Under the pieces are notes generated by a model. It saw only the letters and a list, made by a program, of their open reading frames with translations. It did no database searches and had not been told where the DNA came from. A DNA stretch of 64,000 nucleotides from contig NZ_CP156989.1 of NCBI RefSeq assembly GCF_039880525.1, positions 2,601,900 through 2,665,899 of the forward strand, in the 5' to 3' direction. Numbering within the stretch: position 1 is the first letter of the stretch; the number at the start of each line of letters is the position of its first letter. Both the position numbers and the translations under genes were made by a program. Positions 47,051 through 55,763 of the stretch are shown piece by piece. The DNA comes from Agrococcus sp. ProA11 (GTDB taxonomy: Bacteria > Actinomycetota > Actinomycetes > Actinomycetales > Microbacteriaceae).

Positions 47051-49120
47051 ATGCTGTCGGCAGGTCGCCTTGCGCCGCGGCGCGCGACCGCTTGCGCCGC
47101 CGTCGCGCTCGCGACCGCCGTCGTGGCAGCACCGCTGCTGGCCCCGCACGCGGCGCTGGCGACCGGTCAGCCCGACGAGGTGGTGGCGGTGGCACCGACC
47201 ATGCGCGTGGCGCCCCTCGATCCGCTGCTGCAGGACGGCGAGGGCCTGGCGCTCGAGATCGAGATCGAGAACCAGGCAACCGAGGCGACCGCGCCCACCA
47301 CGATCGAGGTGCTGCTGACATCGGCACCGATCGGCACGCGATACAGCCTCAGCCGCTGGTTCGCCGGTGAGGCGTTCCTGGCGAGCTCGGTCGTCACCTC
47401 TGTCGAGGTGCCGGCGATCCCGGGCCTCGAGCGACTGCGCGTGCAGGCGACGGTCGGCGCCGAGGAGCTCGGGCTGGAGGGGCGGACGTGGGGCGCCTAC
47501 GGCGTCGCCGCGTCGGCCGGGGATCTCGGCGATGCGAACACGATCATCGTGCGCGATGCGCCGGGCGAAGCGCAGCCGACCACCGTCGCGCTCGCCGCGC
47601 CGATCGATGCCGGCATCGACGAGACCGGGCTGCTGGGCGCCGAGCAGCTGGAGGCTGCGACCGGGCTCGGCGGCGACCCCCGCCGCGCGCTCGATGCGGC
47701 ACTGGGCGCCGGCGCGACCGTCGGCATCGACCCCGCCTTCGGCACCAGCATCGAGGCGCTCGAGAGCGATGCCCCCGAGTCTGCGGTCGACTGGCTCGAT
47801 CGTGCCGACACCGCGGCGACCTACCCGCTCCTCTATGGCAATGCCGATCCGCTGGCGCAGGTGCGCGCAGGCACGTTCCCGCTGGAGCCGAGGGGCATCC
47901 CGCGCGAGGATGGCGACCCCCTCCCGGCGAGCTTCGGCTCCATCGGTCAGCGGCAGCCCGTGATCGACGCCACCAAGGCGATCGTGCAGCAGGAGGAGCT
48001 CGCGACACTGGCTGACTTCGGCACGGTCGTGCTCTCGACCGCGATGCTCGATGACACGCTGCAGGGCGCGACGCCCAGCGCCCACGTGAGCGTCGACGGC
48101 GTCGATGTGCTCGCCGCCGATGCAGAGCTGCAGGAGCTCGTCCACGCCGCCGGTGCGGCCGACACGCTGGAGTCCTCCGCGGTGCGCGCGCAGATCGTCG
48201 CGCTGCTGGCGACGATCACCCGCGAGCGGCCGAGCGATCCTCGTACGCTCGCGGCCGTGCTGCCGGCGACGAGCAGCGGCGACACCGCCGCGCTGCTCGC
48301 CGACCTCGCCGAGGCAAGGTTCGTGGAGACGGCAGGCCTCGACGCAGCATTGCTCGTGCCGCAGCGCGAGGCCTCGCTCGCAACGATCGACGATCCGGAA
48401 CGAGGCGCGGGCGCCGAGCTCGTCAGTGCCGCGCTCGAGCAGGAGGCAGCAGTCGCCAGCATCGTCTCGATCGTCGATGAGCCCACCACGCTGCTCGCCG
48501 AGCTGCGGCTCGCGCTGCTCGCGGCGCTCCCGAGCGCCGGCCGCCCCGTCACCGATGCCGACCGGCTCGCGACCGCTAGCCTCGCCGACAGCCTGAACGA
48601 GGTGCGCACCGCCGTGCAGATCGTCGGCGGCAGCGACATCCACGCCGTCGGTGAGAGCGTGGGGCTGCCCATCACCATCACGAATCGCCTCGAGGTGCCC
48701 GCCAACGTCGTGCTGACGCTGCGGCCCACGAACGCGCTCGTCAGTGTCGACCAGCCCCGCGTCGAGGTCACGGTGGCGCCGGAGAGTCAGCAGCGCGTGC
48801 AGGTGCCCATCGATGTGGTCGGCACCGGGACCCTGTGGATGATCGTGCAGCTGCACACGCCCGACGGCGTGCCGCTCGGCGAGATGCAGCGGCTGCGCAT
48901 CTCCGCGCAGCCGACGATCGAGGTCGCCGTCGCGTGGACCATCGGCGCGGCGATCGTGCTGCTGCTGGGCTTCGGCATCTTCCGCTCGATCCAGAAGCGG
49001 CGACGCGGCGACGCGCGAGGCGACATCGACCTCGCCGCCCGCAGCCACGACCAGACCCAGAGCACCACGGGCACCACGGGCACCACGGGCGCCACGGGCA
49101 CCACGGAGGGCACCGCGTGA
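47051..49120 (+). CDS. DUF6049 family secreted/membrane protein
   Basis: The 689-residue protein has an N-terminal signal sequence, a large extracytoplasmic part with CARDB-like beta domains at both ends (LALEIEIENQATEATAPTTIE; ITNRLEVPANVVLTLRP), one C-terminal membrane helix (~620-640) and a cytoplasmic Thr/Gly repeat tail (TTGTTGATGTT). It lies between the CCA enzyme and murJ as in mycobacteria, hinting at an envelope role. It overlaps murJ. Confidence 0.85.
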   Translation: MLSAGRLAPRRATACAAVALATAVVAAPLLAPHAALATGQPDEVVAVAPTMRVAPLDPLLQDGEGLALEIEIENQATEATAPTTIEVLLTSAPIGTRYSLSRWFAGEAFLASSVVTSVEVPAIPGLERLRVQATVGAEELGLEGRTWGAYGVAASAGDLGDANTIIVRDAPGEAQPTTVALAAPIDAGIDETGLLGAEQLEAATGLGGDPRRALDAALGAGATVGIDPAFGTSIEALESDAPESAVDWLDRADTAATYPLLYGNADPLAQVRAGTFPLEPRGIPREDGDPLPASFGSIGQRQPVIDATKAIVQQEELATLADFGTVVLSTAMLDDTLQGATPSAHVSVDGVDVLAADAELQELVHAAGAADTLESSAVRAQIVALLATITRERPSDPRTLAAVLPATSSGDTAALLADLAEARFVETAGLDAALLVPQREASLATIDDPERGAGAELVSAALEQEAAVASIVSIVDEPTTLLAELRLALLAALPSAGRPVTDADRLATASLADSLNEVRTAVQIVGGSDIHAVGESVGLPITITNRLEVPANVVLTLRPTNALVSVDQPRVEVTVAPESQQRVQVPIDVVGTGTLWMIVQLHTPDGVPLGEMQRLRISAQPTIEVAVAWTIGAAIVLLLGFGIFRSIQKRRRGDARGDIDLAARSHDQTQSTTGTTGTTGATGTTEGTA

Positions 49121-50784
49121 ACGCAGGCAGAGCGAGCGCGATCATCGCGTCCGGAACGATGGTGTCGCGCATCCTCGGCTTCGCGAAGATGATGATGCTC
49201 GCGGCAGCGATCGGCCAATCGGGCTCCGCCGCGGCCAAGACCTTCGGGCTCGCCAATCAGCTGCCGAACAACGTCTACGCGCTCGTCGCCGGCGGCGTCA
49301 TGAGCGCGGTGCTGGTGCCGCAGATCGTGAAGGCGTCGAAGGCCGCCGACGGCGGGGAGTCCTACGTCTCCAAGATCCTGACCCTCGGTGGCACGGTCTT
49401 CCTGCTGCTCGCCGCCATCGCGACGGTCGCCGCGCCGTGGCTCGTCGACGTCTATGCCGTCAGCGCCGGCGCGGACGGGCGCGGCTTCACCGGAGAGCAG
49501 ATGGCGCTCGCCGTGGCACTCGCCTACTGGTGCATGCCGCAGATCCTGTTCTACGCGATCTACACCCTGCTGGGCGAGATCTACAACGCGCGCAGCCAGT
49601 TCGGCCCCTACACCTGGGCGCCCGTGGTCAACAACATCGTCTCGATCGCCGGCCTGGCCGGCTTCATGCTGCTGTTCGGCGGCGAGCAGGTGAACCGCGC
49701 GGTCGATGTGTGGGATGCCGACCGCATCACCGTCCTGGGGCTCGTCACCACCGGCGGCGTCGCCGTGCAGGCACTCGTGCTGGTGCTCTTCTTCCGCAAG
49801 ACGGGGCTGCGGTTCCGGCTCGACTTCGGCTGGCGCGGCGTCGGGCTGCGCGCCACCGGCAAGGCCGCTCTGTGGCTGTTCGGCATCGTCATCATCGGGC
49901 AGATCAAGGGTGTCGTGCAGTCGCGCGTGGCGTCGATGGGCGAGGTGGCGAACATCGCCACGATGCAGAACTCCTGGTACGTCTTCTCGCTCCCCCACTC
50001 GATCATCGCCGTGTCGATCGCGATCGCCTACTTCACGCGGATGTCGCATCACGCGAGCGAATCGAACATGGCGGGCATCCGCGCCGACCTGTCGTCGGCG
50101 CTGCGCGGGGTCGGCATGCTCACGACCATCTCCGCGTTCGTGATCGCGGTCATCGCGGTGCCGTTCGCGCGCCTGCTGGATCCGGAGTTCGAGCTCATGC
50201 TCGCGATGGCCCAGGTGATCTGGGCGTTCCTCATCTGCCTGGTCGCCTTCAGCGCCGAGTACGTCATCCAGCGCGTCTTCTTCGCGCTCGGTGACACCCG
50301 CACGCCCTTCTTCTATGCCGTCTTCGGCATGTTCGTGACCTTCGGCCTGCTCTGGGCGGCGTCGACGCTGCCCGGCGAGTGGATCATCGTCGGCACCGCG
50401 CTGGCCGTCTCCGCCGCGAACCTCATCTCGGCCTCGATCTGGCTCGTGCTCGTGCGCCGGAAGATCGGTCCCTTCGGGTTCAAGCTCATCGCGCTGCGGC
50501 ACGTGCAGTACCTGGCCTACGCGCTGCTCGCCGCGGCCGCGGGCGCCGCCACGGTCTGGGCGCTCGGCGGCTACCGCGAGGGAGGCTTCGGCACCCAGAA
50601 CATCATCGGAGCCGCCACCACGTCGGTCGCCGCCGGTGCCGTGATGGGCGTCATCTACTTCGGCATCCTCTACCTGACGCACAACCCCGACTTCCGCTCC
50701 ACGGTCGACATCGTGGTCGGCAAGTTCCGCGGCCGTGGCAATGGGGGCGGCACCGCCGTCGTCGACGGGCCCACCGACTCCTGA
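49117..50784 (+). CDS. murJ: Lipid II flippase MurJ
   Basis: The 555-residue MOP-superfamily flippase has 14 hydrophobic segments, N-terminal ASGTMVSRILGFAKMMMLAAAIG and PNNVYALVAGGVMSAVLVPQIV. It moves lipid II across the membrane for peptidoglycan. The GTG at 49117 overlaps the stop of the previous gene. The fused kinase-like domain of the mycobacterial protein is absent. Confidence 0.94.
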   Translation: MNAGRASAIIASGTMVSRILGFAKMMMLAAAIGQSGSAAAKTFGLANQLPNNVYALVAGGVMSAVLVPQIVKASKAADGGESYVSKILTLGGTVFLLLAAIATVAAPWLVDVYAVSAGADGRGFTGEQMALAVALAYWCMPQILFYAIYTLLGEIYNARSQFGPYTWAPVVNNIVSIAGLAGFMLLFGGEQVNRAVDVWDADRITVLGLVTTGGVAVQALVLVLFFRKTGLRFRLDFGWRGVGLRATGKAALWLFGIVIIGQIKGVVQSRVASMGEVANIATMQNSWYVFSLPHSIIAVSIAIAYFTRMSHHASESNMAGIRADLSSALRGVGMLTTISAFVIAVIAVPFARLLDPEFELMLAMAQVIWAFLICLVAFSAEYVIQRVFFALGDTRTPFFYAVFGMFVTFGLLWAASTLPGEWIIVGTALAVSAANLISASIWLVLVRRKIGPFGFKLIALRHVQYLAYALLAAAAGAATVWALGGYREGGFGTQNIIGAATTSVAAGAVMGVIYFGILYLTHNPDFRSTVDIVVGKFRGRGNGGGTAVVDGPTDS

Positions 50785-50833
50785 TCGTCTGCGGCGCTCG
50801 CACGACCGTCCCACTGTCCGTGCACAACCACCG

Positions 50834-50841
50834 CGTCTACC
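50834..50841. repeat. Left 8-bp target duplication
   Basis: CGTCTACC immediately precedes the left inverted repeat and recurs directly after the right inverted repeat at 55787-55794. Eight-base duplications are typical of ISL3 elements. Confidence 0.85.
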
Positions 50842-50864
50842 GGCTCTTCGGACATTCGGTGGGG
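50842..50864 (+). repeat. ISL3 left terminal inverted repeat
   Basis: GGCTCTTCGGACATTCGGTG and three more G residues, matching the complement of 55764-55786 except at one position. Confidence 0.85.
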
Positions 50865-50865
50865 G

Positions 50866-50969
50866 TCACGCGGTGAGGCCGCCGGCGGCGAGGAGCATGC
50901 GGAGGCGGTAGTTGTCGCGGTTCGGAAGCCGCGGGCGAGGCGGCGGTGGAGTTCGATGATGCCGTTGAT
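50866..50969 (-). pseudogene. ISL3 transposase C-terminal remnant
   Basis: On the minus strand it ends RMLLAAGGLTA-stop, with the stop at 50866-50868. The part 50894-50969 is nearly identical to 54393-54469 of the other ISL3 transposase but lacks one T (GGTTCGG for GGTTTCGG), which shifts the frame. It is the displaced true 3' end of the ISL3 element. Confidence 0.85.
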
Positions 50970-50986
50970 TTGCCGAATCTGCAGCA

Positions 50987-51015
50987 TTGACCGAATCTGA
51001 AGACGGGCTTAGCAT
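50987..51015 (+). promoter_or_regulatory. Promoter of protease-lipoprotein pair
   Basis: TTGACC (50987-50992) and TAGCAT (51010-51015) are 17 bases apart, 41 bases before the protease start. The 9-mer CCGAATCTG is repeated at 50973 and 50991 around the -35. Confidence 0.55.
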
Positions 51016-51056
51016 CCGGATCAAGGCCAATGGGGCCTCGCACTGAGGAGCACACT

Positions 51057-52262
51057 ATGGGTCCCGTTCTGAAGGTCATCGCACTCTCCGCCTCCGTCCT
51101 AGCCGCCGCCTCGGCGATCGTGCCTCTCGCGAGCAACGATCCGAGCGCGGTCGTGGTCGACGGGACAGCCCGAGCCAGCGGCCTCGATGCGGCCGAGCGC
51201 GAGGATGCAGCCCAGCTGGCGGCATCGACAGGACGGGGCGTCGACGAGGTTGCTGCCGCGATGGTCGGCCAGGCCGACTTCGTGGCCCTCGTCGCCGAGA
51301 TCGAGAGTCGCTTCCCGGGCAGCTACGCCGCGTCCAGATGGGGCGACGTCGAGGGCGCTGCCGGCTCGATCAGCTTCGTCGGTGCAGTGCCGCAGCAGGC
51401 GATCGACCTGGTCAGTGGGACCGCCCTCTCTGTGGAGCTCCGCGGAGATGCGTTGCTCTCGCAGCGAGAAGCGGTTGCACAGCAGGCCGAGCTCTACACC
51501 GAGGTTCTACAGCGCGCCGACGTGACGGATGCGGTCGCCGTCGTTGACCCGGCAACCGCGCAACTCGAACTCGAGGTGCAGTTGCGAGCCGGCGCAGCTT
51601 CGACGGCGTCGATGCTTGAGTCGGAGCTGTTCGGTGCGGCATCGGCTGCACGTTCGCAGGCGTCACCGGCTCTAGATGTGTCCGTTTCACTGATCCCTGC
51701 GGGCATTGATCTTGGGTCGGCCGAGGCGATCCGGGGCGGCATGCAGCACAGTGGCTGCACCGCCGGATTCACGGTGCGGTCGGGCTCGACCTACGGGGTC
51801 TCCACCGCCGCGCACTGTGGCGCGACCGCCAGCTACGACGGAGTTTCGATGCGGACCAGCGGAACTCGGTCGACGGTGCCCAACGACGGCGACGCAAGGT
51901 GGACACCAACGGTGAGCGCGACGGCGAGCGATGCGTTCCGGTACCGCCTCTCGCCCACGGCATATCGCAACGTCTCCAGCGCCTCGAATCCGGTCGTCGG
52001 CCAGGCCATCTGCGCCTTCGGCATCCAGACCGGCTACCAGTGCGACAACGTGATGCGGGTGAACTCCTGCGCGAACGGCTACTGCGGGCTGACGTTCACG
52101 TACTCCGAATGGAGCGTGAGCGGCGACTCTGGCGGCCCTTACTTCAACAGCACCGTCGCGCACGGCATTCATCGTGGGGAGACCTACTACAACGGTTCCT
52201 ACCGCAACGTGTTCACCCGAATCGGAGCCATCAACATTCTCGGGGCCGTGGTTGTCACATGA
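51057..52262 (+). CDS. Secreted chymotrypsin-like (S1) serine protease with pro-region
   Basis: The 401-residue protein has a signal peptide (~1-25), a pro-region to about 205 (two alpha/beta segments like those of alpha-lytic-type proteases) and an S1E-like catalytic domain. His253 lies in STAAHC and Ser358 in SGDSGGP; the Asp is probably around 277-279 or 292. Cysteine pairs at 234/254, 319/329 and 338/343 fit disulfides of a secreted enzyme. The ATG at 51057 follows GAGGAG. It is cargo inside the ISL3 unit, with more A/T than its surroundings. Confidence 0.85.
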   Translation: MGPVLKVIALSASVLAAASAIVPLASNDPSAVVVDGTARASGLDAAEREDAAQLAASTGRGVDEVAAAMVGQADFVALVAEIESRFPGSYAASRWGDVEGAAGSISFVGAVPQQAIDLVSGTALSVELRGDALLSQREAVAQQAELYTEVLQRADVTDAVAVVDPATAQLELEVQLRAGAASTASMLESELFGAASAARSQASPALDVSVSLIPAGIDLGSAEAIRGGMQHSGCTAGFTVRSGSTYGVSTAAHCGATASYDGVSMRTSGTRSTVPNDGDARWTPTVSATASDAFRYRLSPTAYRNVSSASNPVVGQAICAFGIQTGYQCDNVMRVNSCANGYCGLTFTYSEWSVSGDSGGPYFNSTVAHGIHRGETYYNGSYRNVFTRIGAINILGAVVVT

Positions 52263-52669
52263 GCGGCAGCACACCGCGGTTGGGGGTGGTTGCGCTGGCA
52301 CTCGTCATGCTCTTGACGGGCTGCGGAGCGCCGACGCCGTCGCCTGCCGGCGTCGTCGTCGTGCAGGGCACCAGTGATCTGCCACGACTGGAGGCTCTTG
52401 CAGAGGGCGTCGTGGTCATCGACCTGGACGGCTGTCTCGGCATCGAATCACCCGATGCTGCTGCGATGCCCGATGCGGTGCTCGTCCTCCCTGAGGACGC
52501 GCAGACGACCGAGAACGGCGCGAGGCTCGCCGGCGGGCTCGCCCTCGAACTCGGGTCAACCGTCGACATCGGCGGAGGCCTCATTGAGGAGCCTCTGGAG
52601 GGCATCTTCGAGCTGCCCACGCAGTGTGACTCGCATCCGGCTTGGGCGGTCCACGACCCAAGCCTGTAG
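52259..52669 (+). CDS. Small lipoprotein coupled to the protease
   Basis: The 136-residue protein has a lipoprotein signal ending LLTGC and an ~110-residue extracellular domain of unknown family with cysteines in DGCLGIES and PTQCDS. The ATGA overlap with the protease gene shows co-expression. A role such as a cell-bound inhibitor or anchor is possible but not shown. Confidence 0.7.
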   Translation: MSGSTPRLGVVALALVMLLTGCGAPTPSPAGVVVVQGTSDLPRLEALAEGVVVIDLDGCLGIESPDAAAMPDAVLVLPEDAQTTENGARLAGGLALELGSTVDIGGGLIEEPLEGIFELPTQCDSHPAWAVHDPSL

Positions 52670-52689
52670 TTGCGCTGCTGGTTCGTGCG

Positions 52690-53053
52690 CTAGGTGTTCT
52701 TCCCCGTGACGTTGTGTAGGCGCTGCATGGGGGTGAGGCCGCCGATGCCGGTGTGTGGTCGATGGTGATTGTAGTGATGCAGCCAGGCCGGATAGTCGGC
52801 GACGCGTTCGGCTTCTGAGCGGTAGGTCTTGGCGTAGGCCCATTCCTCTTCGAGGGTGCGGTTGAAGCGCTCGACTTTCCCGTTCGTCTGCGGCCGGTAC
52901 GGGCGCGTCCGGCGATGCTTGATGTCCTCGCCGAGCGCGTCTGTGAAGGCGTGGGAGCGGTAGCAGGAGCCGTTGTCGGTCATCACCGCCGTGACCTCGA
53001 TCCCGATCGATGCGAAGTACGCGTTCGCGCGCTGCCAGAAGGCGGCCGCGGTC
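52690..53053 (-). pseudogene. IS481-type transposase, C-terminal fragment
   Basis: About 120 residues of an rve integrase core remain. TDNGSCYRS holds the second Asp and RPYRPQTNGKVERFNRTLEEEW the Glu; HHYNHHRPHTGIGGLTP follows. The N-terminal helix-turn-helix and first Asp are missing because IS3 begins at 53054. Confidence 0.85.
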
Positions 53054-53110
53054 TGAACCGTCCCCTGTTTGATGCCGGTTCCTTTCGAGTCTGGAAGGAA
53101 GATAGTCATC

Positions 53111-53422
53111 ATGCCGAAGCAGATCCCGGAGGAGACGAAGCAGCGAGCGATCCGGCTCGTGCTCGACCATCTCGATGAGTACCCGAACCTGACGACCGCG
53201 TGCGAGACGGTCTCGAAACGGCTCGGCTTCGGGGCCGAGTCGCTGCGCCGATGGGTGCGGCAGGCTCAGATCGACGCCGGCGAACGGCAGGGCGCCTCGA
53301 CGAGCGAGTCGGAGCGGGTGCGGCGGCTTGAGCGGGAGAACCGTGAGCTGCGTGAGGCGAACGCGATCCTGCGCGACGCGGCGGTTTTCTTCGCCGGGGA
53401 ACTCGACCCCCGACGCCGCTGA
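53111..53422 (+). CDS. IS3 family transposase OrfA
   Basis: The 103-residue protein has a helix-turn-helix (MPKQIPEETKQRAIRLVLDHLDE; LGFGAESLRRWVRQAQID) and a C-terminal leucine-zipper-like coil (VRRLERENRELREANAIL). It ends in the -1 frameshift region GCGGTTTTC, from which OrfB is read. Confidence 0.88.
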   Translation: MPKQIPEETKQRAIRLVLDHLDEYPNLTTACETVSKRLGFGAESLRRWVRQAQIDAGERQGASTSESERVRRLERENRELREANAILRDAAVFFAGELDPRRR

Positions 53423-54366
53423 TCGTCGGCTTCATCGACGAGCAGCGAGCCAAGGGCCGCGCGGTCGAGTCGATCTGCCAGGTCCTGCGGGAGCAGGGTG
53501 TGGAGGTCGCCGCGCGAACCTACCGGGCGTGGAAGCGCGCCCAGCCCAGCAACCGCGCTGTGGATGACGCGGTGGTGATCGACGCGCTGCTGGCGACGGT
53601 CGGCACGCCGGAGGGCATGTACGGGCGGCGGAAGATGACCACGCATCTGCGACGTGCCGGCCACGACGTGTCCCAGCGGCGGGTGGACCGGCTGATGCGG
53701 GATCTCGGCCTCAACGGCCGGGTGCGCGGGCGTGGCGTGCGCACGACCGTCCCGGATCGGAACGCCGAGCGCGCACCGGATCTGCTCGAGCGGGACTTCA
53801 CCGCGCCCGCGCCGAACCAGCGCTGGGTGGCGGACTTCACCTACGTGCGCACCTGGGCCGGGTTCGCGTACGTGTCGTTCGTGATCGACTGCTTCTCACG
53901 CGCGATCGTCGGCTGGCAGGCCGCGACCACGAAGACGACACCGTTGGTGACCACGGCGCTGCGGATGGGCCTGTGGCGGCGCGACCGAGCCGGCCGCCCG
54001 GCGCTCGACGGACTGGTCCATCACAGCGATGCCGGGTCTCAATTCACGTCCGTGAGCTTCGCCGAGACGCTCGCCCTGGAGGGCATCGCTGCGTCGATCG
54101 GCTCGATCGGCGACGCGTATGACAATGCTCTCGCCGAGTCGACGATCGGGCTGTTCAAGACCGAAGCGATTCGCGACGACTCGCCCTTCCGGACCGGTCC
54201 GCTCAAGCAGCTGGAGGACGTCGAATGGGTCACCGCTGAATGGGTCGACTGGTACAACGCCAGGCGCCTGCATTCCACCCTCGGCGACGTCCCTCCCGAG
54301 GAGTTCGAGGCCGCGTACTACGCTGACCTCGAAACGCCATCACACCCGGTGCTGGCACCCGCATAG
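53383..54366 (+). CDS. IS3 family transposase OrfB, by -1 frameshift
   Basis: This is the integrase part with DDE residues: Asp in RWVADFTYVRTW, Asp in VHHSDAGSQF and Glu in NALAESTIGLFKTE. The frame opens at 53383, one base back from OrfA, at the run GTTTTC. The first internal start is around 53500, so OrfAB fusion by slippage is more likely than independent initiation. Confidence 0.85.
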   Translation, partial: GFLRRGTRPPTPLIVGFIDEQRAKGRAVESICQVLREQGVEVAARTYRAWKRAQPSNRAVDDAVVIDALLATVGTPEGMYGRRKMTTHLRRAGHDVSQRRVDRLMRDLGLNGRVRGRGVRTTVPDRNAERAPDLLERDFTAPAPNQRWVADFTYVRTWAGFAYVSFVIDCFSRAIVGWQAATTKTTPLVTTALRMGLWRRDRAGRPALDGLVHHSDAGSQFTSVSFAETLALEGIAASIGSIGDAYDNALAESTIGLFKTEAIRDDSPFRTGPLKQLEDVEWVTAEWVDWYNARRLHSTLGDVPPEEFEAAYYADLETPSHPVLAPA

Positions 54367-55672
54367 GAGCGGCAGAGAACCGGGGACGGTTCAGCATGCG
54401 GAGGCGGTAGTTGTCGCGGTTTCGGAAGCCGCGGGCGAGGCGGCGGTGGAGTTCGATGATGCCGTTGATGGCCTCGGTGCCGCCGTTCGATGAGCGGTTC
54501 CTGGTGAAGTACGCCAGGAACGCGGCCCGCCAGCGGCGCAGCGTCCGCCCGAGCCGCGCGACCTCCGGGATCGGGCTCGTGTGCAGGCTGTCCGCGAGCC
54601 GCTCGGCGATCGCGCGGCCCTCGGCGAGGTTGCCGGCGCGGTAGGCGGTGCGGAGGTCTTGCGCGCATTGCCAGGCGATGAAGACTTCCTCGTGGGCAGG
54701 GTCGGCTTCGATCGCGGCGGCGAGGCGGGCGAGCTGCTTGTCGGTGAGGTGCTCGGCCCCGGCGCGAAGGATCGTCTGGATGCCGTAGAGCGGGTCGCCC
54801 TTGCGGCCGCGGTGACCGAGCGTGGCCTGCTGCACGCGCCGGCGGACCTCGTCCACGACCTGGGTGCCGAGCTTGACGACGTGGAACGCGTCGAGCACGG
54901 CGGTCGCGTCATCGAGCCGGGCATCGATCGCGGTCTTGTAGCCGGCGAACGGATCCAGTGCCGCGACCCGCACGCCGCGCCGGAACGCGTCGCCGCGCTC
55001 GACCAGCCAGCCCGAGTAGGCCTTGCCGCTTCTGCCGGGCACGAGATCCAGCAGCCGCGCCCGCACGCGGCTCTGGCTGTCACGGGTGAGGTCGACCATG
55101 CCGGTGAGCTCGCGGGGCCCACGCCTGCGGCGGTCGACGTGGTGCCAGACGTGCTCGTCCACCCCGAGCGAGGTGACGCCGTCGAAGCGCGACTCGTCGG
55201 CGGCCAGCCGTTCCAGCTCTGGCCGGATCGCCCGCCAGAGCGTCTTCCACGACGTGCCCAACTGCCTGGCGATCCCTGCGATCGTGCCATGCTCGCGGCG
55301 CAGTTGCCCGATCGCCCAGTCGATCGCCCGGACGGTGATGGAGCCGCGAGGGGCGACCAGGCCGGGCAGCTGTTCGATGAAGACGCCGCGCGCGCAGTCG
55401 GGATCGGGGCAGCGCCAGACGCGCTGCCGCCAGAGGATTCGGACCCGCACGGTCCCTGGCGCGTCGTTGAGCATGCGCTTGCGGCGACCGTGGCCGACCG
55501 CGACGACACCGCACGACGGGCATCCGGCCGACCCATCCGCGCTCGTCACGGTCATCACCCGAGCGCCGCGATCGACATGCTCGACCCGGACACACTCCAG
55601 GCCAAGCAGCAGATCGCAGCGCGAGCAGGGGTCGGTAGCGGGCGCGGCAGCGCGCCCCGTAGCGTGGAACAC
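54230..55672 (-). CDS. ISL3 family transposase with replaced C-terminus
   Basis: The first ~427 residues are an ISL3 (DDE_Tnp_ISL3) transposase: zinc-ribbon CPSCG...CPDPDCARG, HTH (GTIAGIARQLGTSWKTLWRAI), SLGVDEH with Asp, VAALDPFAGYKTAI, NGGTEAINGIIELHRRLARGF. At 54393 the reading frame runs into IS3 and adds ~53 unrelated residues in place of the native last 8, which survive at 50866-50893. Activity may or may not persist. Confidence 0.85.
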   Translation of the reverse strand: MFHATGRAAAPATDPCSRCDLLLGLECVRVEHVDRGARVMTVTSADGSAGCPSCGVVAVGHGRRKRMLNDAPGTVRVRILWRQRVWRCPDPDCARGVFIEQLPGLVAPRGSITVRAIDWAIGQLRREHGTIAGIARQLGTSWKTLWRAIRPELERLAADESRFDGVTSLGVDEHVWHHVDRRRRGPRELTGMVDLTRDSQSRVRARLLDLVPGRSGKAYSGWLVERGDAFRRGVRVAALDPFAGYKTAIDARLDDATAVLDAFHVVKLGTQVVDEVRRRVQQATLGHRGRKGDPLYGIQTILRAGAEHLTDKQLARLAAAIEADPAHEEVFIAWQCAQDLRTAYRAGNLAEGRAIAERLADSLHTSPIPEVARLGRTLRRWRAAFLAYFTRNRSSNGGTEAINGIIELHRRLARGFRNRDNYRLRMLNRPRFSAAPMRVPAPGVMAFRGQRSTRPRTPREGRRRGWNAGAWRCTSRPIQR

Positions 55673-55763
55673 GTCGAGGTCCTTCGATCGATCGGGTGGT
55701 TAGCGCTTCCGATCTTCGGGGACCTCGACCCCTACCCGCGCGTCATCACCCGGCGCGCCCCTG

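Larger units (their letters stand above)
53054..54393 (+). mobile_element. IS3 family insertion sequence, 1340 bp
   Basis: The left end is TGAACCGTCCCCTGTTTG and the right end, complemented, is TGAACCGTCCCCGGTTC. Twelve terminal bases are identical and the match continues with gaps. Flanking bases (GTC / GCA) do not form a duplication, so the copy did not land here by one simple insertion, or a flank was later lost. Confidence 0.85.

Noticed and set aside
46976..49048. Long N-terminal extension of the CCA enzyme on the minus strand
   Set aside because: It runs antisense through the DUF6049 gene. The family N-terminus begins at 46975.
55080..55595. Short minus-strand frame within the ISL3 transposase region
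   Set aside because: It is an Arg-rich alternate frame of the transposase with no domain.
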